The notes under the pieces are model-generated. The model searched no databases. It worked only from the letters and a program-made list of their open reading frames with translations, and was not told where the DNA came from. The position numbers were made by a program, and so were the translations under genes. Below, piece after piece: positions 8,901 through 17,646 of a DNA stretch of 64,000 bases. Every line of letters begins with the position of its first letter. Within the stretch, counting starts at the first letter, position 1. Source of the DNA: Microcoleus sp. CAWBG506 (GTDB lineage: Bacteria > Cyanobacteriota > Cyanobacteriia > Cyanobacteriales > Microcoleaceae); assembly GCA_020883125.1 (NCBI GenBank), contig JAHREW010000028.1, positions 1 through 64,000 of the forward strand, given 5' to 3'.

Positions 8901-10734
8901 CGGCGAAGACCCAGTTCGATACAATGTGCTCAAGGATGTGAGCGAGGCTGGCTTGTCACCAACTCTGCCTCACTTGAAGGGTTTGCAAAACGGGGATACC
9001 GCCTCAAGTGCCATCAAACAAGTAGCTTCTGGGCGTTTCGGCGTGACTCCAGAGTACCTGATGAGCGCCAAACAGATCGAAATCAAAGTGGCCCAAGGTG
9101 CGAAACCGGGTGAAGGTGGCCAATTACCAGGGCCGAAAGTGAGCCAGTATATTGCCTTTTTGCGCCGATCGAAACCAGGTGTCACCTTGATTTCCCCCCC
9201 GCCTCACCACGATATTTATTCAATCGAGGATTTGGCACAGTTGATTTTTGACTTGCATCAAATCAATCCGAAAGCGGGAGTTTCCGTCAAGTTGGTGTCG
9301 GAAGTCGGCATCGGTACTGTGGCTGCTGGTGTCGCGAAAGCCAATGCTGATGTGATTCAAATTTCCGGCCACGATGGTGGCACCGGTGCTTCTCCACTTA
9401 GTTCGATTAAGCACGCAGGTTCTCCGTGGGAACTCGGATTGACGGAAGTTCATCGGGTGCTGATGGAAAACAAATTGCGCGATCGGGTTTTACTCCGCGT
9501 TGATGGTGGCTTCAAAACAGGCTGGGACGTGATTGTAGGCGCTTTGATGGGCGCCGAAGAGTATGGGTTTGGCACCGTGGCAATGATTGCTGAAGGCTGC
9601 ATTATGGCCCGCGTTTGCCACATGAATACTTGTCCTGTCGGCGTTACCACGCAGAAGGAAGAGTTGCGGAAGCGTTTCCCCGGTACGCCGGAACACGTAG
9701 TCAATTTCTTCTACTTTGTGGCCCAAGAAGTACGCAGTTTGTTGGCAAAATTGGGCTATAAGTCGATCGCAGATATTATTGGCCGCGGTGATTTGCTGAC
9801 AATGCGGGCTGGGGTGAAGTTGACCAAAACTCAAGAGATTAATTTGGATTGTTTGACCAAATTACCTGATACTAAGACCGATCGCTCTTTCTTGATCCAC
9901 GGCGACGTACATACCAACGGGCCAGTGTTAGATGATGATTTGTTGGCGGATGCTGAAATTCAAAGCGCGATCGCCAATCAAACCAGTGTTACTAAAAGTG
10001 TAAAATTGGTGAATACCGATCGCACAGTCGGCACCAGAATCAGTGGTGCGATCGCCAAGCAATACGGTAACACGGGTTTTACTGGACAAATCACCCTCAA
10101 CTTTACTGGTACTGCTGGTCAAAGTTTCGGCGCATTCAACTTACCGGGGATGACTTTGGTACTGGATGGCCAAGCCAACGACTACGTAGGTAAGGGAATG
10201 CACGGTGGTGAAATTGCGATCAAACCGCCAGCGGATGCGACTTATGATGCTTCCGAAAATGCGATCGTTGGTAACACTTGCTTGTACGGCGCAACAGGGG
10301 GAACTCTGTTGGCGGCGGGTAAAGCTGGCGAAAGGTTTGCAGTGCGTAACTCCATGGCGAAAGCCGTCATTGAAGGTGCTGGAGATCACTGCTGCGAATA
10401 CATGACTGGCGGCGTCATTGTCGTATTAGGAAAAGTCGGCCGCAACGTCGGCGCTGGAATGACTGGCGGCTTGGGTTATTTCCTTGATGAAGATGAGACC
10501 TTCCCAGCTCATGTCAACGGGGAGATTGTCAAAATGCAGCGGGTTTGTACGGCCGCTGGCGAGGCGCAATTGAAAGAGTTGATTGAAGCTCAGCGCGATC
10601 GGACTAACAGCAAAAAAGCCGCTAAGATTTTGGCAAATTGGGCCGAATATTTGCCAAAATTCTGGCAAATTGTGCCACCGAGTGAAGCGAAATCGCCAGA
10701 GGCTTCGGAACCAAAAATTGCTGTGGAAGCCTAA
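5998..10734 (+). CDS. gltB: Ferredoxin-dependent glutamate synthase (Fd-GOGAT)
   Basis: 1578 residues. The enzyme transfers the glutamine amide to 2-oxoglutarate to give two glutamates, using reduced ferredoxin. Seen in order: a class II amidotransferase domain with nucleophile Cys33 (RDACGVGF) after a propeptide of about 32 residues; a central domain; the FMN barrel ([12 protein letters not shown]); cysteines 1201, 1207 and 1212 in C-x5-C-x4-C spacing as for the 3Fe-4S cluster; and a glycine-rich C-terminal beta-helix ([15 protein letters not shown]). No gltD-like small subunit is adjacent, which fits the ferredoxin type (also called glsF or gltS). Unusually, about 13 residues ([13 protein letters not shown], near residue 642) are inserted in the central domain, encoded by a purine-rich GAAGGAAGAAGG tract. 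Confidence 0.97.
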   Translation: MGNTSDRNQNQNLGHRGTPYAGQSWLIEERDACGVGFIANQSGKATHSLIQKALPALTCLEHRGGCSADSDSGDGAGLMTGIPWELLDAWFAEQGIVPPAKENCGVGMLFLSRDENQAAIARYMVEEILLERGLTLLGWRKVPVDASVLGPQALENQPQIEQVIVSSPQLQGDELDRQLFLTRRAIGHALSHRPDFTRQDFYSCSFSCRTIVYKGMLRSAVLGEFYLDLKNPAYKSAFAVYHRRFSTNTMPRWHLAQPMRLLGHNGEINTLLGNITWMRARQANLAHPNWSQADLNTFNPIVNSDSSDSANLDNVMELLVHSGRSPLESLTILVPEAYKNQPDLAPYPEIVDFYEYYSAIQEPWDGPALLVFSDGKQVGATLDRNGLRPARYCITKDGLVIVASEAGVVDIDEADIIEKGRLGPGQMIAVDLQTQEILKNWQLKQRIAKRHPYGEWLQKNRETLEPQPFAETATLDSQTLLASQIAFGYTAEDLDMVIVEMASSGKEPTFCMGDDIPLAVLSEKPQLLYNYFKQRFAQVTNPPIDPLREGMVMSLTVNIGLRGNLLQAVPENAKLLKIDSPVLNDAELSYLKEQKSFPAEVLSTLYKIDGGPEGLKLAVEQLCQQAADAVRSGEAILILSDRVSKEEGRGGNEEGGLSAECTYIPPFLAIGAVHHHLIKEGLRMQTSLVVDTAQCWSTHHFACLIGYGAAAVCPYLALESVRGWWADSKTQNLMKHGKVPNITVTAAQAQYRKAVENGLLKIMSKMGISLLSSYQAAQIFEAIGIGGDLLDLGFKGTVSRIGGLTVAELGQEVMSFHSQAFPELNAKKLENYGFVQYRRGGEYHMNSPEMAKALHKAVTSFKLQTNGNGNGAEPEMRPMGLKNSETAYDHYEVYKKQLENRPMTALRDLLDLASDRPSIPIEEVESVADVVKRFATGGMSLGALSPEAHETLAIAMNRIGGKSNSGEGGEDPVRYNVLKDVSEAGLSPTLPHLKGLQNGDTASSAIKQVASGRFGVTPEYLMSAKQIEIKVAQGAKPGEGGQLPGPKVSQYIAFLRRSKPGVTLISPPPHHDIYSIEDLAQLIFDLHQINPKAGVSVKLVSEVGIGTVAAGVAKANADVIQISGHDGGTGASPLSSIKHAGSPWELGLTEVHRVLMENKLRDRVLLRVDGGFKTGWDVIVGALMGAEEYGFGTVAMIAEGCIMARVCHMNTCPVGVTTQKEELRKRFPGTPEHVVNFFYFVAQEVRSLLAKLGYKSIADIIGRGDLLTMRAGVKLTKTQEINLDCLTKLPDTKTDRSFLIHGDVHTNGPVLDDDLLADAEIQSAIANQTSVTKSVKLVNTDRTVGTRISGAIAKQYGNTGFTGQITLNFTGTAGQSFGAFNLPGMTLVLDGQANDYVGKGMHGGEIAIKPPADATYDASENAIVGNTCLYGATGGTLLAAGKAGERFAVRNSMAKAVIEGAGDHCCEYMTGGVIVVLGKVGRNVGAGMTGGLGYFLDEDETFPAHVNGEIVKMQRVCTAAGEAQLKELIEAQRDRTNSKKAAKILANWAEYLPKFWQIVPPSEAKSPEASEPKIAVEA

Positions 10735-10855
10735 TTTGGCCGGTAGTTAATTAGACAGTCATGATGAAGAGAGGAATTGATATAATATAAAAACCTCTCT
10801 TCATAGTCCTGTATTCAACTCCTCTTCTCTTCCTTCGCGTACTTCGCGCCTTCGC

Positions 10856-10894
10856 GGTTAAATCATTCCGATCCAACCGGAATTGATATAATTC
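10856..10894. repeat. End of interspersed GGTTAAATCATTCCG element, inverted copy
   Basis: GGTTAAATCATTCCGATCCAACCGGAATT is the reverse complement of the end motif found at 36361, 60391 and (partly) 53473. The element probably continues leftwards to the GGAATTGATATAATATAA near 10774, giving about 120 bp. Confidence 0.6.
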
Positions 10895-10942
10895 GATATT
10901 ACTGATGCTCGTTGCATCCAGGATTTTGAAATTAATGACTGA

Positions 10943-10966
10943 TAGCAACCGCATTAGCGGTTGCTA
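10943..10966. repeat. Perfect palindrome between gltB and argG (mini-copy of the 17359 element)
   Basis: TAGCAACCGC, loop ATTA, then GCGGTTGCTA: a perfect 10-bp stem. It lies between two convergent genes and could end transcription of either, though no clear T-run follows. Its arms match the ends of the 143-bp palindromic element at 17359-17501. Confidence 0.7.
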
Positions 10967-10979
10967 TAATTAACACTTT

Positions 10980-12182
10980 CTAACCGCGATTCTTGTCCGA
11001 CCAAATACGAGTTGGCAATCCCCAAACATAGACAAATCCTTCCGCTGCCTTATGGTCAAATTCGTCTTCAGCACCGTAGGTTGCTAAGTCGAAACTGTAC
11101 AAGGAATTTTCGGATTTGCGGCCGACAATTGTGGCGTTTCCTTTGAACATTTTAATCCGCACAGTTCCAGTTACTCGCTTTTGCGTGTCCAGAATGAATG
11201 CGTCTAAAGCTGTTTTTAAAGGATTGTACCAAAGGCCGTTATAAATCATTTGGCTGTAGGTTTCTTCGATGCCGCGCTTGTATCGCGTCACATCAGCAGT
11301 CAGCGTCAAACTTTCTAAGTCTCGGTGGGCGTGCATCAACACTAAAATCGCTGGAGTTTCGTAAATTTCCCGCGATTTAATCCCCACTACCCGGTTTTCA
11401 ATCATGTCAATCCGGCCGACTCCGTGGTTTCCAACTATTTCGTTGAGTTGGGAAATTAAGGCAACTGGTGATAAAGTTTCGCCGTTGAGAGTGACAGGAT
11501 TACCTTTGTCAAAACCGATTTCAATGTATTCGGGTTTGTCGGGAGTTTGCTCGATCGCTTTTGTCATCAAATAAACTTCCTCTGGCGGTTCCGCCCAAGG
11601 ATCTTCCAGAATGCCGGCTTCAATTGCCATTCCTAGTAAGTTGCGATCGATACTGTAAGGTGAAGACTTTTTCACAGGGGATGGAATTCCGCATCTTTCC
11701 CCGTAGGCGATGGTTTCTTCCCGGCTCATTTTCCATTCCCGCGCCGGTGCTAAGATTTTAATCTTGGGATTTAGTGCGCCGATCGACACATCGAACCGTA
11801 CTTGATCGTTTCCTTTACCTGTGCAACCATGGGCGATCGCATCGGCACCATATTTTTCCGCAGCTTCCACTAACAGTTTAGCAATCAGCGGGCGAGCCAG
11901 AGCAGTCGAAAGTGGATAGCGATTTTCGTAAAGTGCGTTGGCTTGAATTGCTGGAAACGCATAATCTTTGACAAATTCTTCAGTAGCATCAATCACTAAG
12001 GATTCCGAAGCACCGGATGCTAAAGCTTTTTTGCGGATCGGTTCTAATTCATCTCCCTGTCCCAAATCCGCAGCCAGAGTAATTACTTCTTCTACACCCC
12101 ACTCATTTTTGAGGTAAGGAATGCAGACGGAGGTATCGACTCCGCCGGAATATGCTAGCACAACTTTTTTAGCGCGACTCAT
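10980..12182 (-). CDS. argG: Argininosuccinate synthase
   Basis: 400 residues, the usual family length. It condenses citrulline and aspartate with ATP to argininosuccinate, the penultimate arginine step, in the cytosol. The N-type ATP pyrophosphatase P-loop AYSGGVDTS is at residues 10-18. [13 protein letters not shown] and the downstream [34 protein letters not shown] segments carry the substrate-binding residues. It is convergent with gltB and shares only a small palindrome with it. The C-terminus (RIWSDKNRG) is complete. Together with the arginine dihydrolase at 17647 this places arginine synthesis and breakdown within 9 kb. Confidence 0.97.
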   Translation of the reverse strand: MSRAKKVVLAYSGGVDTSVCIPYLKNEWGVEEVITLAADLGQGDELEPIRKKALASGASESLVIDATEEFVKDYAFPAIQANALYENRYPLSTALARPLIAKLLVEAAEKYGADAIAHGCTGKGNDQVRFDVSIGALNPKIKILAPAREWKMSREETIAYGERCGIPSPVKKSSPYSIDRNLLGMAIEAGILEDPWAEPPEEVYLMTKAIEQTPDKPEYIEIGFDKGNPVTLNGETLSPVALISQLNEIVGNHGVGRIDMIENRVVGIKSREIYETPAILVLMHAHRDLESLTLTADVTRYKRGIEETYSQMIYNGLWYNPLKTALDAFILDTQKRVTGTVRIKMFKGNATIVGRKSENSLYSFDLATYGAEDEFDHKAAEGFVYVWGLPTRIWSDKNRG

Positions 12183-12212
12183 CGGTATGTAGATCCTGTA
12201 TTTAACTCACAT

Positions 12213-12319
12213 CTTGCACCATTTTGAATCAGCCTTTCGGGGTTCGCCAGAGGTCTACTCCCCAAAAAAATCTATTCTTGTGGAACAAGCATCTTGCCTG
12301 TTCTGGAAAATGGTGCAAG
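12213..12319. repeat. MITE-like inverted-repeat element upstream of argG
   Basis: CTTGCACCATTTT (12213-12225) and AAAATGGTGCAAG (12307-12319) are perfect 13-bp inverted ends of a 107-bp non-coding segment. Its interior contains GGAACAAGCATCTTGCCTGTTC, a motif that recurs in altered form at 14021-14040 and in the hairpin at 54495-54542, which is flanked by GCACCATT and AATGGTAC. Confidence 0.6.
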
Positions 12320-12488
12320 ATATCAGATTTAACCAACTTTGTATTATGCACCTAATTGACATCGATTCTTGTCAGGAATAGTACAGATTTAGATATTCTT
12401 TTTTGATCTAGTTGACTGTTTATCTGTATAATTGCTGCTAAAAATCTGCTACGGTGGGAGACGGTAGCTGTGGCAGTGGGGAAAATCC

Positions 12489-13427
12489 GTGTTTTTTAGT
12501 GTCGTGATTCCGACGTACAATCGTAAACCAATTTTGGCGAAATGTCTATGGGCTCTGGAAAACCAGCAGTTTGGTAACACGATCGCAAAGTATGAAGTCA
12601 TTGTAGTAGACGACGGCTCCACAGATGGTACGCTGGAATGGTTAGCCGCTCATGGCGATGACTTGTCTCATGTGCGATCGCTCGTACAGTCTCACCAAGG
12701 CCCAGCCGCTGCGAGGAATCTGGGGGTGGAAGATGCCAAGGGCGATACGATTATTTTTATTGATAGCGATTTAGTTGTTACCGAGCATTTTTTGCAAGCT
12801 CACGCAGAATCTTTGTTACAAGGATACAAGGAGAGCGATCGGGTTTTTACTTACGGCAGCGTGATCAATACTTGCAACTTCGACAATCCCACCTCCGAAC
12901 CTTACAAAATCACAGATTTTTCCGCCGCTTATTTTGCGACGGGAAATGTGGCCATCGCCCGTCACTGGTTGATGGATGCTGGATTATTCGACACTCGCTT
13001 TCAACTGTATGGATGGGAAGATTTAGAGTTGGGAGTCAGGTTAAAAAAATTAGGTTTAAAATTGATTAAATGTCCGGCCGCAGTGGGTTATCATTGGCAT
13101 CCGCCCTTTAGTTTAGAGCAAATCCCCGGTATGATCGATCGAGAAATTCAGCGGGGAAGAATGGGAGTTTTGTTTTATCAAAAACACCCTAGCTGGGAAG
13201 TGCGGCTGATGATTCAAATGACTTGGTTGCACAAAATACTGTGGGGAGTTTTATCTGTGGGTGGGCTGCTAAATGAGCGGAGGATGTCGCCTTTGTTACA
13301 GTGGTTGATCGATCGAGGTGATTCCCAGTTGGCCTTGGAAATAGCTCGGATTTTTCTGAATTGGTATAATGTGAAAGCGGTATATGCTGCTTACCATGAA
13401 CTTGAGGCGACTACCAGTATAAAATAG
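12489..13427 (+). CDS. Family 2 glycosyltransferase
   Basis: 312 residues from a GTG start. The start is set by the immediate onset of the GT2 N-terminus (FFSVVIPTYNRKPIL), with GGGGA a few bases upstream. VDDGSTDGT (about residues 40-48) and IDSDLVV (residues 91-97, the DxD-like metal and nucleotide-sugar site) are GT-A fold motifs. GWEDLELGVRLKKLG (about residue 177 on) is the C-terminal motif seen in galactosyltransferase-like GT2 enzymes. No transmembrane segment is evident, so it is probably cytosolic or peripheral at the membrane. Acceptor and sugar donor are unknown. It stands alone, with no sugar-pathway neighbours. Confidence 0.88.
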   Translation: MFFSVVIPTYNRKPILAKCLWALENQQFGNTIAKYEVIVVDDGSTDGTLEWLAAHGDDLSHVRSLVQSHQGPAAARNLGVEDAKGDTIIFIDSDLVVTEHFLQAHAESLLQGYKESDRVFTYGSVINTCNFDNPTSEPYKITDFSAAYFATGNVAIARHWLMDAGLFDTRFQLYGWEDLELGVRLKKLGLKLIKCPAAVGYHWHPPFSLEQIPGMIDREIQRGRMGVLFYQKHPSWEVRLMIQMTWLHKILWGVLSVGGLLNERRMSPLLQWLIDRGDSQLALEIARIFLNWYNVKAVYAAYHELEATTSIK

Positions 13428-13606
13428 TTTAGTAAATTCCTCTGATTCTATGTATGATTATCTTCTGTTAGATGCCCACACCACTTAAAGTGCTCCGGGG
13501 TATCGTATCTACCTATAGTGTTTTTTAGCCGTTGCTGGGTGAAGAAATGCTTGACATCAGTAAAATGTACTGATACAAAGTAGTTCAAAATCCTCAAACC
13601 ATCAGA

Positions 13607-13681
13607 ATGCGACAAGCAACATTAAGAATTGTAGTGGAACGTAATTTTGAGGAAGCTCGATCGACTGTGATGACTTACTGA
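13607..13681 (+). pseudogene. Possible 5' remnant of a DUF302-type gene
   Basis: A 24-codon frame reads MRQATLRIVVERNFEEARST and then VMTY before TGA. It resembles, from memory, the start of DUF302 proteins (V-V-x-x-N-F-E-E-A-x-x-x-V), but the rest of the domain is not found downstream in any frame I read. It may be a truncated relic or chance similarity. I see nothing else coding in 13428-14128, only a GGAACAGGCATTCTGCCTGTT palindrome at about 14018-14040. Confidence 0.3.
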
Positions 13682-14128
13682 AAAATGCAAATATTTTTGA
13701 TACAATTAATCAGTATATATCGGTGTCATCTATTTGCCATCTGCGCCATACTCCCAGTGACTCCAACCACAGGTAAGTCGAAGTTGTCAGTAACTCAAGT
13801 CTAAGAACACGCTCCCTTGCAATAAAAGCAGTTATGGCTGGTTCACTATGGGGTTTATTGATAATTTTGAATTTACATCCTTTTATGCAAACAAAAATGG
13901 ATGCGAAGCTGATGGAAAATAGGAGATTTAACTTGCCATGCCTAAATCAAATTATACAATATTTTCCCTAATTCAAAAATAACTACCACCCAAAAGACCT
14001 CTCCCAGAATTATTTTGGAACAGGCATTCTGCCTGTTGTTGACTGTATTTTTAGGAAATGTCTAAAAGATTGTGAAATATTAAACAATTTACTTACCTAA
14101 AAAAATCATAATAAAAAGGGGTTATTTA

Positions 14129-17100
14129 ATGAATAAAAACGATCAAAAAACAATTGCCATAAAAAAAATTACAACAGTAAACAATTCCTTGAGACCAAAC
14201 ATTTTACTCGTTGATGATAGCCCAGAAATATTGCATCTTTTTTCAACATTATTGTCTAAACTTGGGTACAAAGTCCGACCAACACGAAATGCTAATTTAG
14301 CTCTAAAATTTGCGCTCAGAAATCCGCCAGACTTGATATTGCTGGACATTATGATGCCGGAAATGGATGGCTATGAAGTCTGCCAAAAACTCAAAGCTTG
14401 CGAGCAAACAAAAGATATACCAGTTATTTTTATCAGCGCTTTAAATGAAGTATTTGATAAAGTTAAAGCTTTTTCTATGGGGGCTGTAGACTATATTACC
14501 AAACCGTTTCAGCTAGAAGAAGTGGTAGCTCGCATCGAAAATCAACTGAATATCCGTCGTCTTTCTCAACAAGTCTTAGTCCAAAATGCGCGACTCCAAG
14601 CAGAAATTGAAGAACGCAAACGCACTGAAGCAGAACTGCGAGAAAGCCAGCGGTGGCTGTCTGCAATAATTCAAACTAATCCTAATTTGTTGTACGTTTA
14701 CGATTTAATAGAAAACCGAAATATTTATCTCAACCGCGAAGTTTCTACCGAGCTAGGTTATACATTGGAAGAAATACAGCAGATGCCAGGAGCGTTAATT
14801 CCTCAATTAATCCACCCTGATGATACCCCTGCATGGTCAGCACACATAGACAAACTTGAGAAAGCAAAAGACGGAGAAAGTTTTGAATTTGAGTATCGAC
14901 TCCAGCACAAGAATGGTGAATATTGGTGGTTTTTCAGTCGAGATACCGTATTTGCTAGAACTGAAGATGGTAAACCTTGTAAAATTTTGGGAACTGCAAC
15001 TGAAATTAGCAGTCGCAAACAAGCAGAACTGGATCGTAAAACAGCATTAACTGCTTTAGAAAGGCTGATTAAGCAAAGATTTTTGCTAGAAACAATTACT
15101 CTAGAAATTCGCTATAACTTAAACCCGGATCAAGTCTTTCAGACAGCCGCCGCCCAAATCGGTAGAGTTTTTAATGCTGATTGCTGCTTAATTCACGCTT
15201 ACATAGTAGACCCTCCTCGTATTCCTTGTGTTGCTCAGTATCAAAAATTAGGAGTAGAATCCGTAGCCCTGATTGATGTAGAAATTCCAATTTATAACAA
15301 TCCTCATGCTGAATTTGTATTATCTCAAGATAAAGCTGTAGTGTCTGAGGATGTTTTTACCGAACCGCTGCTAGAATCTACCAGGTATTTAGTCGAGCAA
15401 ATAAATTTAAAATCCATGATGGCAATTCGCACCTCCTATCAAGGAAAAGCGAACGGAATCATGGCATTGCATCAGTACGATCGTCCTCGAAGCTGGACGC
15501 AAGATGAAGTCAGATTATTTGAGTCCGTGGCGGCACAAATGGGAATTGCCATCGCTCAATCCAATCTTTTGCAACAAGATAAACAGCAACGAATTCAGCT
15601 TCAAAAAAGTGAAGCTAGTCTAGCAGCAGCCCAAAAACTTGCGAGGCTAGGTAGTTGGAAATTTGATCCCTTAGCCCATAAATTTAGTTGGTCAGAAGAA
15701 GTATTCCGCATTTTTGGTTTCGATCCGACTCAACCTGAACCGCCCTATGCCCAAATCTGCCAGATGTATCATCCCGACGACAGAGAGTATTTTCTCCAAA
15801 CTGTAAACCGGGCTATTTCAGACAAAAAACCCTACAAACACGAGTTACGAATTTTGCATTATGATGATGGTCAAATGCGATATATAGAAGTGAGGGGAGA
15901 AGGTGTTTTTAATGAAACGGGGGAATCGATTGAGTTCTTAGGCACGGTAATGGATATTACTGAACGTAAACAAGCAGAATTAGCTCTTAAAATTAGTGAA
16001 GAACGTTTTTATTTAGCCTTTGAAGCTAGTGCAATGGGATTGTTTGATTGGAATATTGCCACGGGTGAAGTATATTTTAATCAGCAGTGGAATACAATGT
16101 TGGGCTATGAAGTAGACGATATTAAAAATACTCTTAAATCCTGGGACGAACTGGTACATCCAGAGGATTTTCCGTTGACTCAAGTGGCGTTGGCATCTCA
16201 TTTTTCTGGGAAGAGTCCATTCTACGAAGTAGAATTTAGGATGCTGGCAAAATCCGGTGAATGGAAGTGGATTTTGGCTCAAGCTAAGGTAATGGAACGC
16301 GATTATGCCGGGAATCCGCTGCGGATGACTGGCACTCATATCGATATTAGCGATCGCAAACAAGGAGAAGTGGCTTTGCGAAGCAGCGAACAGCGAGAAC
16401 GGGAAAAAGCCCAACAATTAGAACAAACTTTAGAAAAATTAAAAGGCACTCAATCTCAGCTCATTCAAGCAGAAAAAATGTCAAGTATCGGGCAAATGGT
16501 GGCGGGAGTAGCCCACGAAATTAATAACCCAATTAGCTTTATATATGGTAATATTAATCCAGCTACAAGATATGCTGGAGATTTGCTAAGTTTAGTGAAA
16601 ATATATCAAAAATATTATCCTGAACCCGATCCAGAAATTACCGATAAATTAGAAGAAATAGATGCCGAATTTATTGCCGAGGACTTTCCGAAAATATTGG
16701 GTTCTATGCAAGAGGGTGCTAACAGAATTAAGGAGATTGTGTTGTCTTTGCGAAATTTTTCGAGACTTGATGAAAGAGACCGGAAATTAGTAGATATTCA
16801 TGAAGGGATCGAGAGCACTTTAGTAATTTTGCAGCACCGATTGAAGGAGCAGCCCAAACGTGGGGAAATTGCAATTATTAAAAAGTACGGAAAACTGCCC
16901 AAAATTCAGTGCTATCCAGCTCAACTCAATCAGGTTTTTATGAATATAATTTCAAATGCGATCGATGCTTTGACAGATTTAGCAAGCAATAGCAACGATG
17001 AAATATGTATGGAGATTAGCATTACTACGGAAGTCAGTGGCGAAAATCAAGTATGCGTGCGTATTGCTGACAATGGACTCGGAATTAGTGAGGAAATTCA

Positions 17101-17269
17101 GTCCAGAATATTTGACCCATTTTTTACTACTAAACCTGTGGGTAGTGGTACTGGTTTGGGATTGTCGATTAGTTACCAAATTGTCAAAGACAGACACTGC
17201 GGTGAATTGAGATGTTATTCCGAAGTTGGTAAGGGTACGGAATTTGCGATCGCAGTCCCAATTGTTTGA
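14129..17269 (+). CDS. Hybrid sensor histidine kinase with N-terminal receiver, PAS and GAF domains
   Basis: 1046 residues. Domains in order: receiver (about 24-140) with acidic pocket D29/D30, phospho-acceptor D73 (LLLDIMMPEMDG) and K125 (TKPF); short coiled coil; PAS/PAC (about 175-300); GAF (about 320-490); two more PAS/PAC units (about 505-620 and 635-755); coiled coil; HisKA-type H-box (VAGVAHEINNPISF); and HATPase with N-box (NQVFMNIISNAIDAL), G1 (ADNGLGIS) and FDPFFTTKPVGSGTGLGLSIS. All key residues are present, so an active kinase is expected. There is no transmembrane segment, so it is cytosolic. A receiver at the N-terminus suggests it is itself an intermediate in a phosphorelay. 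The GAF lacks an obvious bilin-binding cysteine. No partner regulator is adjacent. Confidence 0.92.
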   Translation: MNKNDQKTIAIKKITTVNNSLRPNILLVDDSPEILHLFSTLLSKLGYKVRPTRNANLALKFALRNPPDLILLDIMMPEMDGYEVCQKLKACEQTKDIPVIFISALNEVFDKVKAFSMGAVDYITKPFQLEEVVARIENQLNIRRLSQQVLVQNARLQAEIEERKRTEAELRESQRWLSAIIQTNPNLLYVYDLIENRNIYLNREVSTELGYTLEEIQQMPGALIPQLIHPDDTPAWSAHIDKLEKAKDGESFEFEYRLQHKNGEYWWFFSRDTVFARTEDGKPCKILGTATEISSRKQAELDRKTALTALERLIKQRFLLETITLEIRYNLNPDQVFQTAAAQIGRVFNADCCLIHAYIVDPPRIPCVAQYQKLGVESVALIDVEIPIYNNPHAEFVLSQDKAVVSEDVFTEPLLESTRYLVEQINLKSMMAIRTSYQGKANGIMALHQYDRPRSWTQDEVRLFESVAAQMGIAIAQSNLLQQDKQQRIQLQKSEASLAAAQKLARLGSWKFDPLAHKFSWSEEVFRIFGFDPTQPEPPYAQICQMYHPDDREYFLQTVNRAISDKKPYKHELRILHYDDGQMRYIEVRGEGVFNETGESIEFLGTVMDITERKQAELALKISEERFYLAFEASAMGLFDWNIATGEVYFNQQWNTMLGYEVDDIKNTLKSWDELVHPEDFPLTQVALASHFSGKSPFYEVEFRMLAKSGEWKWILAQAKVMERDYAGNPLRMTGTHIDISDRKQGEVALRSSEQREREKAQQLEQTLEKLKGTQSQLIQAEKMSSIGQMVAGVAHEINNPISFIYGNINPATRYAGDLLSLVKIYQKYYPEPDPEITDKLEEIDAEFIAEDFPKILGSMQEGANRIKEIVLSLRNFSRLDERDRKLVDIHEGIESTLVILQHRLKEQPKRGEIAIIKKYGKLPKIQCYPAQLNQVFMNIISNAIDALTDLASNSNDEICMEISITTEVSGENQVCVRIADNGLGISEEIQSRIFDPFFTTKPVGSGTGLGLSISYQIVKDRHCGELRCYSEVGKGTEFAIAVPIV

Positions 17270-17358
17270 ACCAAAGAATAAACCAGAGGGAAGAATTTGT
17301 TGAGTCCCTAGATGCTTTGTCAAGGTTTCATTACTTGTCTGCCTTGAAAATTTTAATC

Positions 17359-17501
17359 TATAGCAACCGCCTTGGCGATTAAGGCTGTAGGGGCTCTCGC
17401 ATTCGGGCGGAAAATCCTTGAGTAAAACCCATAAATTATCTGTCCGAATGCGAGAGCCCTTACCCCAAAGTTATGCCTTAACCACCAAGGCGGTTGCTAT
17501 A
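17359..17501. mobile_element. 143-bp nested palindromic (MITE-like) element
   Basis: The outer arms TATAGCAACCGCCTTGG (17359-17375) and CCAAGGCGGTTGCTATA (17485-17501) are perfect 17-bp inverted repeats. The inner arms GGGCTCTCGCATTCGG (17391-17406) and CCGAATGCGAGAGCCC (17444-17459) are perfect 16-bp inverted repeats. TTAAGGC/GCCTTAA pairs between them. The whole element folds into one long cruciform. It carries no coding capacity and sits in the leader region of the arginine dihydrolase gene. Confidence 0.8.
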
Positions 17502-17646
17502 AATAGGTTTTTATGTGATATAATTAAAAGTTACTTTTTTCGCGGTGAGATGTTGCACTCTTTCTGCGACGAGCCAACATAGTAGTTTTTCTCTAGGAAA
17601 CTCTGTCAACTTAAGTCTGTAGCATCTACAACATTTTAACTGAATT

